From Salvia splendens (taxonomy: Eukaryota > Streptophyta > Magnoliopsida > Lamiales > Lamiaceae), in contig NC_056035.1 of assembly GCF_004379255.2 (NCBI RefSeq), positions 24,118,502 to 24,182,501 on the forward strand: DNA of 64,000 nucleotides, in the 5' to 3' direction. Below are positions 29,480-41,159 of the stretch, piece by piece (positions within the stretch are counted from its first letter, which is position 1; every line of letters starts with the position of its first letter). Position numbers and translations under genes: made by a program. The notes beneath the pieces are model-generated. The model saw only the letters and a program-made list of their open reading frames with translations. It was not told where the DNA came from and did no database searches.

Positions 29480-32168
29480 TCAGTTCTTTCCGCTCTGGAC
29501 CCAAGAGTCTTGTTGAGTCAAAATCTATTCATGTGTAAATTGACTAGTTGATAATTGTCGAAGGCTCAACACCATGACTCGTCCCCGCCCAACCACGAAG
29601 AATGAGGTAATAAGTATCTTGATTAATATTGATCTGAAATTGTGAAATGTTGTAAATTGCGATGGGAATATTACTCTTGTGAGAATGAAGATATTTCTAT
29701 GGGAATCGAAGCTAATATGACGTCTTTGAAAATTTGCTTGGAAGTGTGGGATGATGAAAATACATGGATATGAAATTGCTTAATACGACTATGCCAAAAA
29801 TGATGAATATTGTTGTGCACACCCCGATTGGGAAAATCGGCCAATATGTGATTGGACTTCTATGAGTTTGGATAGATGAAATTCTAAATGATTGATATTA
29901 CATGAATTGTGAAACGTGAAGTATGAGTGTGATTACTTGATTATACTATGAAACAACACCTGTGGGAAATAAGTAAATACTATGGCTTTTGGAAAATGTT
30001 GTGAAGATATGAACCGGGAGACACTATGAGATTATACAATTGCTTTTGTTTAACAGTGAGGCATGATGGCATTGAATGTGCTGGATATTGAAGTATGATT
30101 GTGAACTTGTATTGGTTGATGTTGAGATTTGCTATTACGTCCACGAAACTGCAAAATTTACTTGAAGAAAATACATGTTGCTTCCATGAACGACAAAATT
30201 TTATGCCTAGGCAGTTGAAATTTCATGACCATGAAATTGTGAGTGATACGCGTGTAGTTGCGAGTTGTGTTTGTGATACAGATGAGCATGAAGATTTATG
30301 AAATGCGATTCCATGGATGATTGATTGACTGAGTGTTGCTATTCACATATATTAATGTACGATGTTTGTTATTCTATGGAACACCAAATGACTTATACGA
30401 ATAAATGTGTTGATTGTGCAATATATGGATGACGTATATGTGGTGAAAATTCATGACCACTATTAAAGTGAAATGTGGTACTTTTGAACTTTGTTGCGAA
30501 CGTAGGAGTCATATGAAGCTTGAGTTAGGTATTGATCAAATATACGTTGAAGTACGAGACTTCAAGCTATGCTTGAAATTATAGAGTGCCTAAGAGGCAG
30601 GCCAGACTGAACGTGCTAGAACTTAGTTGTAAGTTGACAACTGCAATATCACTTTCCTGAGTGATAAAACCAACGAAAATATATATTTCGAACTTTGGTA
30701 TATCCTCACAATGGCGAGATCATACCTAAGATTTAATAATACTATGCAGTCTTGCATACCATGCCAAAGTGGCGATGCGACACAAGTACGACGACGTTTA
30801 CGACACTTTAAGACCACGTGTGCAATGGCAATGCATTTCGAAAACTACGTGGCATGGCAAGAAGACTCTGAAGATGCGACCATCAAAAATAGTTATTAAT
30901 TTCGACGATATGATGAATCTCAACTCGGAATCCATGATTTCATAGAACGATGTTACCATGTTCAGGCTCGCGAAAATGTGCGAGGGAGTGCGACCCTCGT
31001 TGCTAGAATGAACGTTTTATTTTCAACAGTACTTACTTGGATTCTAAGTTCCTTTCGAGACGTTTTGAATAAACATGAGACCTTGCCTATTTAAACACCT
31101 TGGTTGACTCCCAATTTACAAGTAATGTCCATTATTTTTTTTCCCTATATCGAGTCATGACTCACTTGTCTCGAAAGTTTGTGTTTGCCTTTGTAACGTT
31201 GGATAGCTTGATTGAGTAGTCTCCCTTGATTCATCATTCATAAGTACAATATTTTGACCTTATGAACTTCCGTCATTGAACTTCATTCCTAAGGTTGTTT
31301 GCTTATGATCTTCAGTATGATCACACCTCCAGACATGTTTTCTTCAAAGAATGGAATATTATTCTTGGACTACTGGTTCACCTCTTTATTTTGTAACCAT
31401 GTATGTGACAAGTTCTTTCTTGTAGAAGTGAAATTCTTTTTAGCTCGGTTTCACTACATATATAGTTTCATACTCAATGATTTTTCTTTCTGCAACACCA
31501 AGTTAAGGCTATCCTGTTCTCTTCTTCCTTAACGGGTTGATCGTGTTAAATTTCTGAAAAGTTCCATTCACTTTGAGTTGTCTTTAACAAACCCGTGAAC
31601 CTATTGATGTGATTTCATCTTTTCCAATAACATGATGTTGTTAAACCATCATTTGTACTACTTCATGACATTTGTCCATGTTTCTAAATCCTGCAGCGAC
31701 TGATTATTTTAGGCCTTGACATGTTTGAACGATATCCTTCATTGCTGTCCGAAATTTTGCAAATTGTGATCTAGCAGTCGGCTATGGAATTTGAGAATTT
31801 TTGCAGTTTCATCCTGTTTCCATGACCTATCTCATGTTCTTCAAAGCTCTCATCAGAAGTAAATTCTCAAAGCTCTATGGGTTTTATTTGATACCTCTAA
31901 ACCATTTAATTCTCAGAATGGACGGGTTGAGTCCAATTAAACTCAATCATTGCATTGTTGTTCTTGTTTCTTGGTTAATTTTGGAGCCTTCCCGACTAAA
32001 GACATCCTTAGCAATGTTGCAACAATTTGAAATCTGTTCATATCCAAGTAAGACTGTTGGGTCAAATTTCGAATCCTTGATACTAGACGGTAGGGAAATG
32101 CAGTAGTTGACTCGGATATACACAAGGAATAAGTTTCTATAGTCAGACATGCTCAAAAATGACACACC
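29480..32168 (+). other. Long leader of element E, part 1
   Basis: About 2.7 kb between PBS and the element F insertion, closely matched by 59914-62590 in element G. It holds no recognised domain. Near its start, ACCACGAAGAATGAG-GTAATA resembles a splice donor also seen in G and F. The only frame worth noting is a 62-codon ORF at 30711-30899 that is also open in G. Elsewhere stops are frequent. Confidence 0.75.
30711..30899 (+). CDS. Small ORF (62 codons) kept in leaders of E and G
   Basis: It starts MARSYLRFNN, contains CIPCQSGDATQVRRRLRHFK and KTTCAMAMHFENYVAWQED, and ends IKNSY. The copy in G at 61143-61331 has the same length and differs at several residues without a stop. Three cysteines and an arginine cluster are visible, but no known domain is recognised. 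Given the general similarity of the two leaders, conservation could simply reflect recent common descent. Confidence 0.3.
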   Translation: MARSYLRFNNTMQSCIPCQSGDATQVRRRLRHFKTTCAMAMHFENYVAWQEDSEDATIKNSY

Positions 32169-32173
32169 AACCA
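32169..32173. repeat. TSD AACCA, left copy, of element F
   Basis: AACCA directly before TGTCACGACC; repeated at 44963-44967. Element G preserves the empty site (CACCAACCAGAAGCG at about 62599), which confirms the insertion point. Confidence 0.97.
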
Positions 32174-32524
32174 TGTCACGACCGCCCTTTAGGGTTAATA
32201 AATACGGGCGATCGTGATTAAAAGAATTAAATAGAAGACAAGAAGAATTAGGGTTTCAACACAAGTTGGACCAACAATTAATATCCAAATAAATAAGCAA
32301 GAGTTTAATATTATCCAACGAGAAATTCAGAATATCCATTACCCTAACAATTAAAGTTGTCGGCCCAAATAAATCATAATTTAAACGACACGTCACAGCG
32401 GAAACGACCAAGAGAAAGAGTGACGTCATGTGTGACGACACAACGACACTCAAGGTTCAAAGACATCAATATTATCTTTAAATTTCATTTGCTCAACACC
32501 ACCACATCCTCGTCGCCGCTCAAC

Positions 32525-34530
32525 CTGCACATAGGGAAAACACATGCAGGGCTGAGTATTTTAAGAATACCCAGGGGCTAATGCCGAAAACATTTGCAAT
32601 AAAAGTAATTTATCATGCCATTCACAAGTAACCATCGGGGTTTAGCTTTAGAAATACCCGAGGCACTTAAAATCTTTTCCCATTGTAAAATTCGACTGAT
32701 CAGTCATTTTCCCATAGACGTTCGCCATATCTGCCAATACATGACTTGGAATGTGGCCACAGACCAAGCCACTAGACCGGCCAGCCCGTAGCTAGCACAC
32801 GATCTACCATGGGTGTACACTAGTCCAGGTAGGGTTTGCGGCCCCACGTGGACCCGAATTCGATTTATATAACAGTGGCACATAGCCACATCAGATAGGC
32901 ACGTAAAAATCAAATCACGGCATGATAAATTCAGTTCATTTCCATCGATAACAAAAAATATTTAGGACGTTGTCCTTATTTAAAAGAAAGCCCACCTCGA
33001 GTGCTTAATTTGAAATTACGTTCTTTCCCTTGCGATCACGATTCCCTTGCGATGATTCACCTTTAACAATTTATATAATAGATAAATCAACACATTGTTT
33101 CAAACAAATAACTAAAAAAAAAATGCATGCATCCTAAGCAAGTCTTTTATCTCGATTTATCTCGGTTTTCGATTGTTCGACGGCCGCTTACGCTCCCAAT
33201 TTCCACCGTTGGCTCCTCGTATTTTCCCTCTTGAAATCGAATTACAATTCAAAAATTACCTAAGCGCATAAATTAATCAACGGAATATTTTCCCTCGCAA
33301 AACTATTTATTTCAAGACTTGGGGTAAATTATTCGTGCGTCTATTTATTTTGAGAATTTATTATTTAATCCCCAAAATTAATTTAATTAACAATCCAAAG
33401 ATTTATTTAATTATCGGCCCTAAAGACTTATTTAAAAGCTCAACTTAATTTTTCCCACATCATATCTCCAATTAAAAAAATGAAAGCCACAAACAAAATT
33501 AATTGGAGCCCAACTAACCAAATCCTACCATTCAATTTTATTAAGCCCAATTCCTTAAATAAAGCAAAGGCCCAATTTTGTTAAATCAAGGCCCAAAACA
33601 TTTAAATCCCACAACCCATCTTCCTCATCTCACACACTCTCTCTCCTCTCACCCTCTTCTTTCTTCTTCTCTCGACGGAATCGGGAGTTCTAAAATCCCC
33701 GTCGCCGTCGTCCGATTCGCCGTCGCCTTCCACCGTCGCCGACCGCTGCTCGACGGAATCACGTCGCTGCTGCCCGTTATCGCTGCGGCTGCCGTCGTCC
33801 GGTCCAGCAGGGAGATGCCGTCGCCGCCCGTCGTCGCTGCTCCAGCCGTCGCTGCTCGTCGCCGGAGTCCGCCGCTGCTGTCACGACGGTCCTGCTGCCT
33901 CGCCGTCCAGCCCTCGCCAGCCACTGCGGTCGTCGCTCCCGGCGTTCTGTCGTCGCACCTCCGTCGGAAGGGCGACGCCACTACTGTCAGCGACACGTCC
34001 ATCGATCGATTCCGCCACCCGTTGCTCCTATTTACCCCGAAACAGACCCGACGCCTCCGACACTAACCCGACTCTCCCCACAAGTTAAGTTCTCGGATCT
34101 GAATTCCAGTTCTTTAAAGGTTCAATCTTTTATCCAGTTTTCGTTGATTCAATCGTTTAGGAGGTGATTTACAGATTAATAAATGGTAGAGTTTGATGTC
34201 AGAATGCAGCAGTTTCAAAACGAATTTGGTTGGAGGGGTGTATACCTTCAACAATTTGTGACGGGTAAGCTGTAAATGATAGAGGTTGTGGCTTCTCTCT
34301 TCCTTTCCCTCGTTTCTGCCAGAAAAGAGTTTCATGTGTCAACAGAGAGTTTAATTTGGAAGAGGATGATAGATTTTCTTTTGTTACCTTCGTGGATGAG
34401 TTTTCAGAATTTGCAATGCTTTGAAAAGGATGGTTCTTGATTCTCTGTTCGGTCCTATTCAAAAATTTCATGAGTTCGACGAGTAGATTTAGAAGCAAAA
34501 CGTGTACAGGGATGGAGTTTGCAAGATTAC
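32525..34530 (-). other. Candidate 5'UTR intron inside the LTR (element F, 3' copy)
   Basis: Minus-strand donor TATTCAAG-GTAATC at 34530 and acceptor TTTTCCCTATGTGCAG at 32525, followed by GTTGAGCGG. The acceptor is shared with A, E and G. The exon side is CT-rich. The 5' LTR copy has the same sites at 44320 and 42347. Confidence 0.42.
33380..34080 (+). other. Antisense promoter-like and ORF-like island in the F LTR
   Basis: On the plus strand, opposite to element F, several GCCCAA/GGCCCAA motifs (33508-33595) are followed by a CT-rich leader (33625-33672). An open GC-rich frame with many CCGTCG repeats, 33578-34066, comes next and ends at TAA. The order resembles a plant promoter with site II motifs, a 5'UTR and a first coding exon. 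The same island is in the 5' LTR (43190-43870), with a 15-base in-frame difference. No known domain is recognised. It may be a captured host-gene fragment or chance GC-rich sequence. Confidence 0.4.
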
Positions 34531-35144
34531 CTTGAATAGGAATTTGAGGAGAAATCTTGTGTTGCTGCAGAGATGGGAGGAACGAATGGTATGGTGCAGC
34601 AACTGTTATAGAGGAGTGGAAGGTTTGATTAAGAGGTTGGAGAGATTTGGGGAGAGATTCATGAGATAGAGGGGGCAGTTTAGACGTGTGTTGAGGGGGG
34701 GTGGTTCGATTTACTTGAATTTATTTGGTATTTTATTTGCAGATTACGGAGGAAGAATATCTTTCACGGAGCAGGAAAAATCTGCAGGATCTTTATTTAG
34801 CAACCGAATTAATATCAAGGAGGATCTTTAATTAAATTAGTTAATTCACGGTCCATTGTATTCTATTTTAATTTGTGCAGTCCATAATTTATTTATCTCG
34901 GACTGGACTTTTATATTATTTATTGATTTATCGGATCCAACACGGAATTGAGTCCAATAATTATTTCTCACGGACAAGAATTATTTAAATTCGCATAATA
35001 TTTTATTTCACAACTTCTAATCCAACAACAATTAATTCACCAATTAATTGCCGACAATTAATTCACGGACTTTGCAAAAATAATAGCATAAAAAGAAGTA
35101 CTTTAGGGTTCACAAACTAGGTTTAGAAAAACGGGGCGTTACAT

Positions 35145-35157
35145 CCTACCAACCTTA
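35145..35157 (-). promoter_or_regulatory. Polypurine tract of element F
   Basis: Minus strand AAGGTTGGTAGGA directly before the LTR start TGTAACGCC. It is less pure than in A and E (three T residues). Confidence 0.75.
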
Positions 35158-35161
35158 GCAG

Positions 35162-35180
35162 AAATTTCGTCCCGAAATTT
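35162..35180 (-). other. Perfect 8-bp stem-loop after the pol stop (element F)
   Basis: AAATTTCG, 3-base loop, CGAAATTT, eight bases downstream of the gag-pol stop; identical in position and arms to those in A and E. Confidence 0.9.
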
Positions 35181-35187
35181 GTTACCC

Positions 35188-38100
35188 TCAAGTAAAGAGT
35201 TCTGGATATAACTCCATCATTTTATCCTCATTCTCCCACGTGGCTTCTTCATGCCCATGATTTTCCCATAGTACTTTCACACAAGCGACATTTTTATTTC
35301 TCACAATTTGGATCTTTCGGTCCAAAATAGATTGGGGTCTCTCTTCGTAACTTAAGTACGGATTCAACGCGACTTCCTCAAAACGGATCACGTGCTTCGG
35401 GTCGAACACGTATTTTCGTAACTGTGACACATGAAAAACGTTGTGAACATTTCCAAGGTTTGGTGGTAGCGCCAATCGGTATGCAACGGGGCCCACTCCT
35501 TCAAAAATTTCATAAGGCCCAATAAATCGCGGCTTCAGTTTGCCCTTGACGCCGAATCGTGTTATCCCTTTTGATGGGGATACTTTCAGGAAAACTTTGT
35601 CGCCAGCTTGGAATTGTAAATCAGTGCGTCGGACATCCGCGTATGATTTTTGTCTGTCTTGAGCTTCTTTTATCCTTTCCCGAATTTGCCGCACGATTCC
35701 CACCATCTCTTCAACTGCATCAGGTCCAAGTATTCTTCTTTCGCCAACTTCATCCCAGTAGAGCGGTGATCTACACTTTCTTCCATATAATGCCTCATAC
35801 GGCGCCATGTTTATCGTTGCCTGGAAGCTATTGTTGTAGGCGAACTCGATCAATGGTAGTGCTGCCTCCCAACTTCCTCCTCGGTCGAGTACCACGGCTC
35901 TCAGCATATCTTCGAGAGTTTGGATCGTTCTTTCGGACTGTCCATCGGTTTGAGGGTGAAACGCTGTGCTGAAGTTCAATTTGGTTCCAAGCTCCTTCTG
36001 TAGGCTTATCCAAAATCTTGAGGTGAATTTCGGGTCACGGTCGGACGTGATAGTCACTGGGACTCCATGCAATCGAACTATCTCCCTTATGTAAATTTGA
36101 GCCAGTTTATTGGACCCATAGCTTGTAAGAATTGGTATGAAATGCGCACTCTTGGTAAGTCGATCTGTAATTACCCAAATGGCGGTGTTCCCCCTTAGAG
36201 TCCTTGGCAAACTTGTCACGAAATCCATGGCGATGTGCTCCCATTTCCACTCGGGGATCTCTAGTGGCTGCAACTTCCCATACGGTCGTTGATGTAAAAT
36301 CTTCACTTGCTGACAGACTAAACATCTCTCGACGAATGACGCTATGTCCCTCTTCATACCATTCCACCAAAAGGACTTCTTCAGATCTTGATACATTTTC
36401 GTACTTCCTGGGTGGGCAGTGTAAGGAGTTTCATGCGCTTCACTCATAACCTCGTTTTTGAGCCCCTCGTTATCCGGCATGCATAATCTTCCTTCGAAAG
36501 TAAGGGCATTGTCACCTTCTTCACTAAAGTTCCCAGACTCGCCAGTTCTCACTTCAATACGAATTTCCTCCAATTTCGCATCCATCCGTTGTGCTTCAAT
36601 AATCCTCGACCTTAGATCAGGTTCAACAGCTAGAGTGGCGATTCGTGCTTTCACTGTTTCAGGCGCCCTCACCACTTCCAAACGCATCTTGCTGAATTCG
36701 CGAATCAAGCTCTCTTCTTTGGTGATAAAAGTAGCCAGCTGGGAATGGTCCTTCCGGCTCAATGCATCTGCTACTACATTCGCTTTGCCGGGGTGATAAT
36801 TGATGCCACAATCGTAGTCTTTCACCAACTCGAGCCATCTTCGTTGCCGCATGTTCAAATCTTTCTGCTCGAAGAAGTACTTCAAGCTTTTGTGATCCGT
36901 GAAGATCTCACATCGGACTCCGTAGAGATGATGTCTCCAAATCTTTAAAGCGTGTACTACCGCTGCTAGCTCCAAGTCGTGGGTTGGATAGTTCAACTCG
37001 TGTGGCCTCAATTGTCGTGACGCGTAAGCAATCACCTTGTTGTTTTGCATCAATACACATCCAAGTCCCACCTTCGATGCATCAGTGTATACTACGTAGT
37101 TCACTCCAGGCTCTGGCACCGCTAGAATCGGTGCACTAGTTAGCTTTTCCTTCAACAGTTGGAAACTTGCCTCACACTCTGGGGTCCAATTGACCTTTAC
37201 CCCCTTCTTGAGTTGTTGGGTCATGGGTCTCGCTATCTTCGAGAATCCCTCTATAAACCTTCGGTAGTATCCTGCCATGCCTAGGAAACTCCAAATCTCG
37301 TTTGGTGTCGAGGGTGCTTTCCATTGTTGTACCGCTTCAACCTTGGCGGGGTCCACTCGGATTCCCTCTGCTGACACAATGTGACCAAGGAAGTTCACTT
37401 CCTTGAGCCAAAACTCGCACTTGCTGAATTTAGCATACAACTTCTCACTTCTCAACGTCTCCAAAGCGATTCGCAGGTGCTCCTCGTGTTCCTTCTCATT
37501 CCTCGAGTAGATGAGTACATCATCTATGAATACCAAAACGAATTTATCCAAGTAGGGGTGGAATACTCGGTTCATCAGATCCATGAATACGGCAGGTGCA
37601 TTCGTCAGTCCAAACGGCATTACCACGAACTCATAGTGACCATATCTTGTGCGAAAAGCAGTCTTCGGTATGTCCTCTCTTCGGACCCTCAATTGATGGT
37701 ATCCGGACCTCAAGTCCATCTTTGAGAACACACCAGCTCCCCGAAGTTGATCGAATAAGTCATCTATTCTCGGCACTGGATATTTGTTCTTGAGAGTCAT
37801 CTTGTTCAATTCTCTATAATCGATGCACATTCTTATTGATCCATCCTTCTTCTTCACAAAAAGCACAGGCGCGCCCCACGGTGAAACACTGGGTCTAATA
37901 AAACCCAAGTCCATGAGTTCTTGTAGTTGTATCTTGAGTTCTTCCAACTCCTTTGGCGCCATTCGATATGGGGCCTTGGATACTGGTGCCGACCCTGGCT
38001 CTAGGTCAATTGTGAACTCCAATTGTCGATCTGGTGGTGGGCCAGGCAACGCTTCAGGAAAGACGTCGGGAAATTCTCGTACCACAGCAACATCCTCCAC

Positions 38101-39732
38101 TTTCCTTTCCTCCTTCTCATCTCCTTGTAGATAGACTAGATAGGCAGAACGCCCTTTCCTCATCATCTTTGTGGCTTGAAGTGCGGAGATGATAGATGTG
38201 CTTCTGTTCATCGTGATCCCATGGTACACGATTGGTTCCTTTCCAGGGGCTTGTAATGTTATTTGTCTCTCCTTACATCGGATGGTAGCAAAATTCGCAG
38301 CCAACCAATCCATTCCTAAGATTACATCGATATCTTTCATGACCATAACTTGTAAGTTGTGCGCGACTAGCCTAAGTTCTCCCATGGAAATTTCTATGTT
38401 CGAGCATGTTCGAGAAATCTCTATTACCCCTCCCACTGGTGAGGTCACCATCATCTTATGTTCAGATTTAGCAACTGGCAAACTTAATGTGTCCACACAT
38501 AGTTCTGATATGAAAGAATGCGATGCACCCGTATCAAATAACACAACAATAGGTGTACCGAGGAGTTTGCCCATATCTGCCAAATTCCCGTTCTCATGAC
38601 TCCCTTGTTCATTCTTGGGTTGTTTATAACTCAGCGCATACGCTCTGGCCTGGGAGGGAAGTCTTGGACGGTGAGGTTGTTGTTGTCGCGGAGGTTGATC
38701 TCGATTCATCCTCGGTGGTGCTGGTGGTGCCCTGGACTGCGGACGAAATCCCTGATTGCTCTGCCTTGAACTCATGCCCACGTTCTTGCTCGGACACTCT
38801 CTAGAAAAGTGGCCATTTCCACCACAGTTGAAACACTTGGTGGTATTCAGCATTCTGCACTCTCCGTGATGGTACTTGGAGCACACATTACATTGCGGTG
38901 GTCTAGGTCGGAAGTCGCTCCTCTGGCCAGAGAAATTCTGTTTACCTCCATACTGCGGTCGGCTTTGAGTCGGCTGGTACCTCTTGCTTTCATAGTGGGT
39001 CCTGTTCCCATCCCACTTTCTCTTCTCCCGGGAATGATGTGGTGGAGGTAAAGCCAGCGTAGTATTCTCCGTCATTCTCTCCTTGGGCATAGCTGCCTCA
39101 ACGTCTAGTGCAAGGGTCAGTGCTTCTGCATATGTAAGTCTCCCACGGCTAGCTAATGCCATTCTTATCTCATGTCTCAACCCCTCACGAAACTTCTCGG
39201 CCAGTTTCTCGTCTGTGTCAACCTGATCCGGCGCATACTGGGTCATATCGCAGAGTGTTCGATCGTACTCAGTCACTGACATGCGCCCTTGAGTTAAGTT
39301 GTAAAACTCAGCCGCCTTCGCCTTTCGATAGCTCTTTGGCACGTACTTGTTATATATTGCCTCCTTGAAATTCTCCCAGGTCATTCCATCCACTTGATCT
39401 CGTGGCGTGGTCTTCATCTTGGTATCCCACCAGAAGTCAGCTGACCCAGTCAACTGATAGGTCACACAAGCCATTCGCTCGGCATCGTTGCACATCAGAA
39501 TTGTAAAAATGCGCTCCAATGCGCGTATCCAACTCTCAGCCTTTTCCGGCTCTCCCATTCCATCGAAGACAGGTGGTTTCTGTTTCAAGAACAACTTCAC
39601 AATTTCTCGGTCCACTTGAGGTGGAGGTGGTGGTGGTGGAGGTTGCGGGGTTGGTTGTGCCACACTCTCGACTTCCGTCGCCTGAGGTGTAGGCGCCCGG
39701 TTCGCATTCCTTATATTGCGTCTTGGCGGCAT
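35188..39732 (-). CDS. gag-pol: Intact gag-pol polyprotein of element F (1514 codons)
   Basis: One open frame from ATG 39732. Gag capsid spans residues about 60-215 ([40 protein letters not shown]). A CCHC zinc knuckle ([14 protein letters not shown]) is at 300-313, with a second cysteine/histidine cluster at 281-292. Aspartic protease DTG is at 400-402. RT has [18 protein letters not shown] at about 626-643, an aspartate at 673 and FIDD at 735-738. RNase H acidic residues are D884, E921, D946 and D989. Integrase zinc ligands are H1100, H1107, C1137 and C1140; catalytic D1170, D1231 and E1267 have D-35-E spacing. GPYEI is at 1405. A chromodomain-like C-terminus (about 1466-1512) ends [19 protein letters not shown]. 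All key residues expected for activity are present. The protein would form particles in the cytoplasm, copy element RNA and insert DNA into nuclear chromatin. Gag and pol lie in one frame, so regulation by proteolysis is likely. Confidence 0.97.
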   Translation of the reverse strand: MPPRRNIRNANRAPTPQATEVESVAQPTPQPPPPPPPPQVDREIVKLFLKQKPPVFDGMGEPEKAESWIRALERIFTILMCNDAERMACVTYQLTGSADFWWDTKMKTTPRDQVDGMTWENFKEAIYNKYVPKSYRKAKAAEFYNLTQGRMSVTEYDRTLCDMTQYAPDQVDTDEKLAEKFREGLRHEIRMALASRGRLTYAEALTLALDVEAAMPKERMTENTTLALPPPHHSREKRKWDGNRTHYESKRYQPTQSRPQYGGKQNFSGQRSDFRPRPPQCNVCSKYHHGECRMLNTTKCFNCGGNGHFSRECPSKNVGMSSRQSNQGFRPQSRAPPAPPRMNRDQPPRQQQPHRPRLPSQARAYALSYKQPKNEQGSHENGNLADMGKLLGTPIVVLFDTGASHSFISELCVDTLSLPVAKSEHKMMVTSPVGGVIEISRTCSNIEISMGELRLVAHNLQVMVMKDIDVILGMDWLAANFATIRCKERQITLQAPGKEPIVYHGITMNRSTSIISALQATKMMRKGRSAYLVYLQGDEKEERKVEDVAVVREFPDVFPEALPGPPPDRQLEFTIDLEPGSAPVSKAPYRMAPKELEELKIQLQELMDLGFIRPSVSPWGAPVLFVKKKDGSIRMCIDYRELNKMTLKNKYPVPRIDDLFDQLRGAGVFSKMDLRSGYHQLRVRREDIPKTAFRTRYGHYEFVVMPFGLTNAPAVFMDLMNRVFHPYLDKFVLVFIDDVLIYSRNEKEHEEHLRIALETLRSEKLYAKFSKCEFWLKEVNFLGHIVSAEGIRVDPAKVEAVQQWKAPSTPNEIWSFLGMAGYYRRFIEGFSKIARPMTQQLKKGVKVNWTPECEASFQLLKEKLTSAPILAVPEPGVNYVVYTDASKVGLGCVLMQNNKVIAYASRQLRPHELNYPTHDLELAAVVHALKIWRHHLYGVRCEIFTDHKSLKYFFEQKDLNMRQRRWLELVKDYDCGINYHPGKANVVADALSRKDHSQLATFITKEESLIREFSKMRLEVVRAPETVKARIATLAVEPDLRSRIIEAQRMDAKLEEIRIEVRTGESGNFSEEGDNALTFEGRLCMPDNEGLKNEVMSEAHETPYTAHPGSTKMYQDLKKSFWWNGMKRDIASFVERCLVCQQVKILHQRPYGKLQPLEIPEWKWEHIAMDFVTSLPRTLRGNTAIWVITDRLTKSAHFIPILTSYGSNKLAQIYIREIVRLHGVPVTITSDRDPKFTSRFWISLQKELGTKLNFSTAFHPQTDGQSERTIQTLEDMLRAVVLDRGGSWEAALPLIEFAYNNSFQATINMAPYEALYGRKCRSPLYWDEVGERRILGPDAVEEMVGIVRQIRERIKEAQDRQKSYADVRRTDLQFQAGDKVFLKVSPSKGITRFGVKGKLKPRFIGPYEIFEGVGPVAYRLALPPNLGNVHNVFHVSQLRKYVFDPKHVIRFEEVALNPYLSYEERPQSILDRKIQIVRNKNVACVKVLWENHGHEEATWENEDKMMELYPELFT

Positions 39733-39841
39733 TCTGATTCATTACCAAACAAACGGGTTATTATCACACTTTACTCAAATCTATCAATAGTCATGTTGCA
39801 TAGTTGGGAAGATCATGTAATATTTCGCAAGTAGGGGTCAA

Positions 39842-40355
39842 GGGACAATTGTACAACAAGACAAAAGATAGTTGTGTCATGGACAGAATAGGACCATTGG
39901 ATCATGACGTGGCAAATATCCGCACAACAGGATAGCAAAAGACATTTGCACAATAGAATAACGAGAAACAATTTGCATCATGACTAGCAAAGATGTTCGC
40001 ACAATAGAATTGCGAAAGACATTTGTACGATAGACTAAAGAGAAACAATTGCATCATGGCTAACAAAGATGTTCGCACAACAGGATTGCGAAAGACATTT
40101 GTACGATAGATTAAAGAGGAACAATTGCATCATGAATTAGCAAAAGATATTCGCACAACGGAACAACAAAAGAAACGTTTTCACGATAGAATAAAGAGAA
40201 CAATTGTTTCAGGGATTAACAAAAGATGTTTGCACAATGGGATAACAAAGGACGTTTGCACCGCAGAACAACAAGGACGATTACATAGTAGGATATCAAG
40301 AACAATTGCACAATAGGTTATCAAAAGATAATGGCCCAACAGGGTAGCAAAAGTA
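39842..40355 (-). repeat. Tandem array of ~26-bp units in ~78-bp higher-order repeats (leader of F)
   Basis: About 20 degenerate units. A typical unit reads GCACAACAGGATAGCAAAAG plus ACATTT on the plus strand. In the middle of the array, three unlike units (starting GCATCATG, GCACAA and GTACGATAG) repeat together every 77-78 bases: GAAACAATT(T)GCATCATG starts at 39964, 40042, about 40119 and, diverged, 40198. It lies between the extra ORF and gag. It is not CRISPR-like because there are no constant spacers. Confidence 0.88.
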
Positions 40356-40472
40356 GAAATTTCCATAATAAAACGTTGCCTCCAAGAGGTCTTAGTATCA
40401 ATCATAACTAAAGAATGAAGAGCCAAAAACGTGGAAATAAAATGAATAATAGTCTAGCAAAACAATATGATA

Positions 40473-41159
40473 TCAAAACATGAGTGAAACAAAACAATCT
40501 ATCACATGACTATTGTTCCTAAATCTCTCCCTCCTCATTCTCCTCTTCAGTTCCACCACTAATCTCCATATCCGGATTTTCCTCTTCCTAAGGCGTTCCT
40601 CCTCTTCTTCCTCGTCCTCTTCTTCAACGCGTACTGGTGAAGGGATCGTCGCGATTAGTTCCTCGACCTCCCTTTCTATTCTTGAAGGGGCCGAGGTACG
40701 CATCCCGAGCCTTGTCCTTTTTGGCACGCGCGAGACATGCGGCTCACTATCAGATCGAAACTTCCTTGCGTGTGCTTGCTCCGGCGAATAAATCTGTGGT
40801 GGTGGAGAACGTGGTGGTCCGTCAGCTGCCCTTATTAAGGCCGGGAACAGTATTTCCAGAAGACCAGGCAAGTCCCCACGCGGTGCGTATTCGGGTAGGC
40901 TATACCACGTAAACGATTCCGCCGCCTGAGCGACCCACTGGCTCCAAGTGGACGGTAGGGTATGAATAAGCTTTGTAATCCCAGCATGGTGGGTGGCTCC
41001 CCCGAACGCATAAGCGTCCATCCATAAATCCCAAAATTCAGCTACGTAACTCATGAGATCGCTCTTTCCATCCCATTCGTGCTCTCGGTACCTCTCGACG
41101 GGAAGGTTCCTATTCCTGGCATAACGATTTCGCATTTGGGCAAAGTACGATCCGGCCAT
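40473..41159 (-). CDS. Extra gag-like ORF in the leader of element F (228 codons)
   Basis: ATG 41159, same strand as gag-pol and upstream of it. Residues 1-75 include SYFAQMRNRYARNR, a YVAEFWDLWMDAYAFGGA helix and ITKLIHTLPSTWSQWV. This Y-x-x-E-F ... L-x-x-L-P pattern is like the capsid core of retrotransposon gag proteins. A proline-rich middle (PPRSPPPQ), a basic patch and a very acidic run (about residues 180-190, EEEDEEEEEE) follow, then an arginine-rich helix. No zinc knuckle is present. Just before the ATG, TTTCCTTCTATGTAG on the minus strand resembles a splice acceptor, and a donor-like GAG-GTAAAG lies near 41850. It could be a second capsid-like or regulatory protein. No known family is assigned with confidence, and it was not found in E or G. 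Confidence 0.6.
   Translation of the reverse strand: MAGSYFAQMRNRYARNRNLPVERYREHEWDGKSDLMSYVAEFWDLWMDAYAFGGATHHAGITKLIHTLPSTWSQWVAQAAESFTWYSLPEYAPRGDLPGLLEILFPALIRAADGPPRSPPPQIYSPEQAHARKFRSDSEPHVSRVPKRTRLGMRTSAPSRIEREVEELIATIPSPVRVEEEDEEEEEERLRKRKIRIWRLVVELKRRMRRERFRNNSHVIDCFVSLMF

Larger units (their letters stand above)
32174..35143 (-). repeat. 3' LTR of element F (2970 bp)
   Basis: Minus strand starts TGTAACGCCCCG and ends GGTCGTGACA. Compared by eye with the other LTR (41996-44962) it shows only a handful of substitutions and several indels: a 16-base duplication near 33035, a 15-base difference in the GC-rich part near 33840, poly-A and poly-G length changes, and a roughly 30-base T-rich insertion present only in the other copy near 44500. 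The GC-rich island 33650-34080 stands out in an AT-rich LTR. Confidence 0.96.

Noticed and set aside
29580..29650. Start codon for a conserved leader peptide (MTRPRPTTK in element E)
   Set aside because: Elements F and G have ACG instead of ATG at this point, so the peptide start is not conserved; only the donor-like GAG-GTAA site is.
33578..34066. Open frame of 162 codons as an intact host gene
   Set aside because: It lies wholly inside an LTR, is present in both LTR copies, has low-complexity composition and no recognised domain. It is kept only as a possible captured fragment.
35559..39051. Several open frames of 80-137 codons on the plus strand opposite element F gag-pol
   Set aside because: They mirror the coding constraints of gag-pol and have no domain of their own.
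39842..40355. Regular short repeats resembling a CRISPR array
   Set aside because: Units are contiguous and degenerate with no unique spacers, and the DNA is plant nuclear retrotransposon leader.
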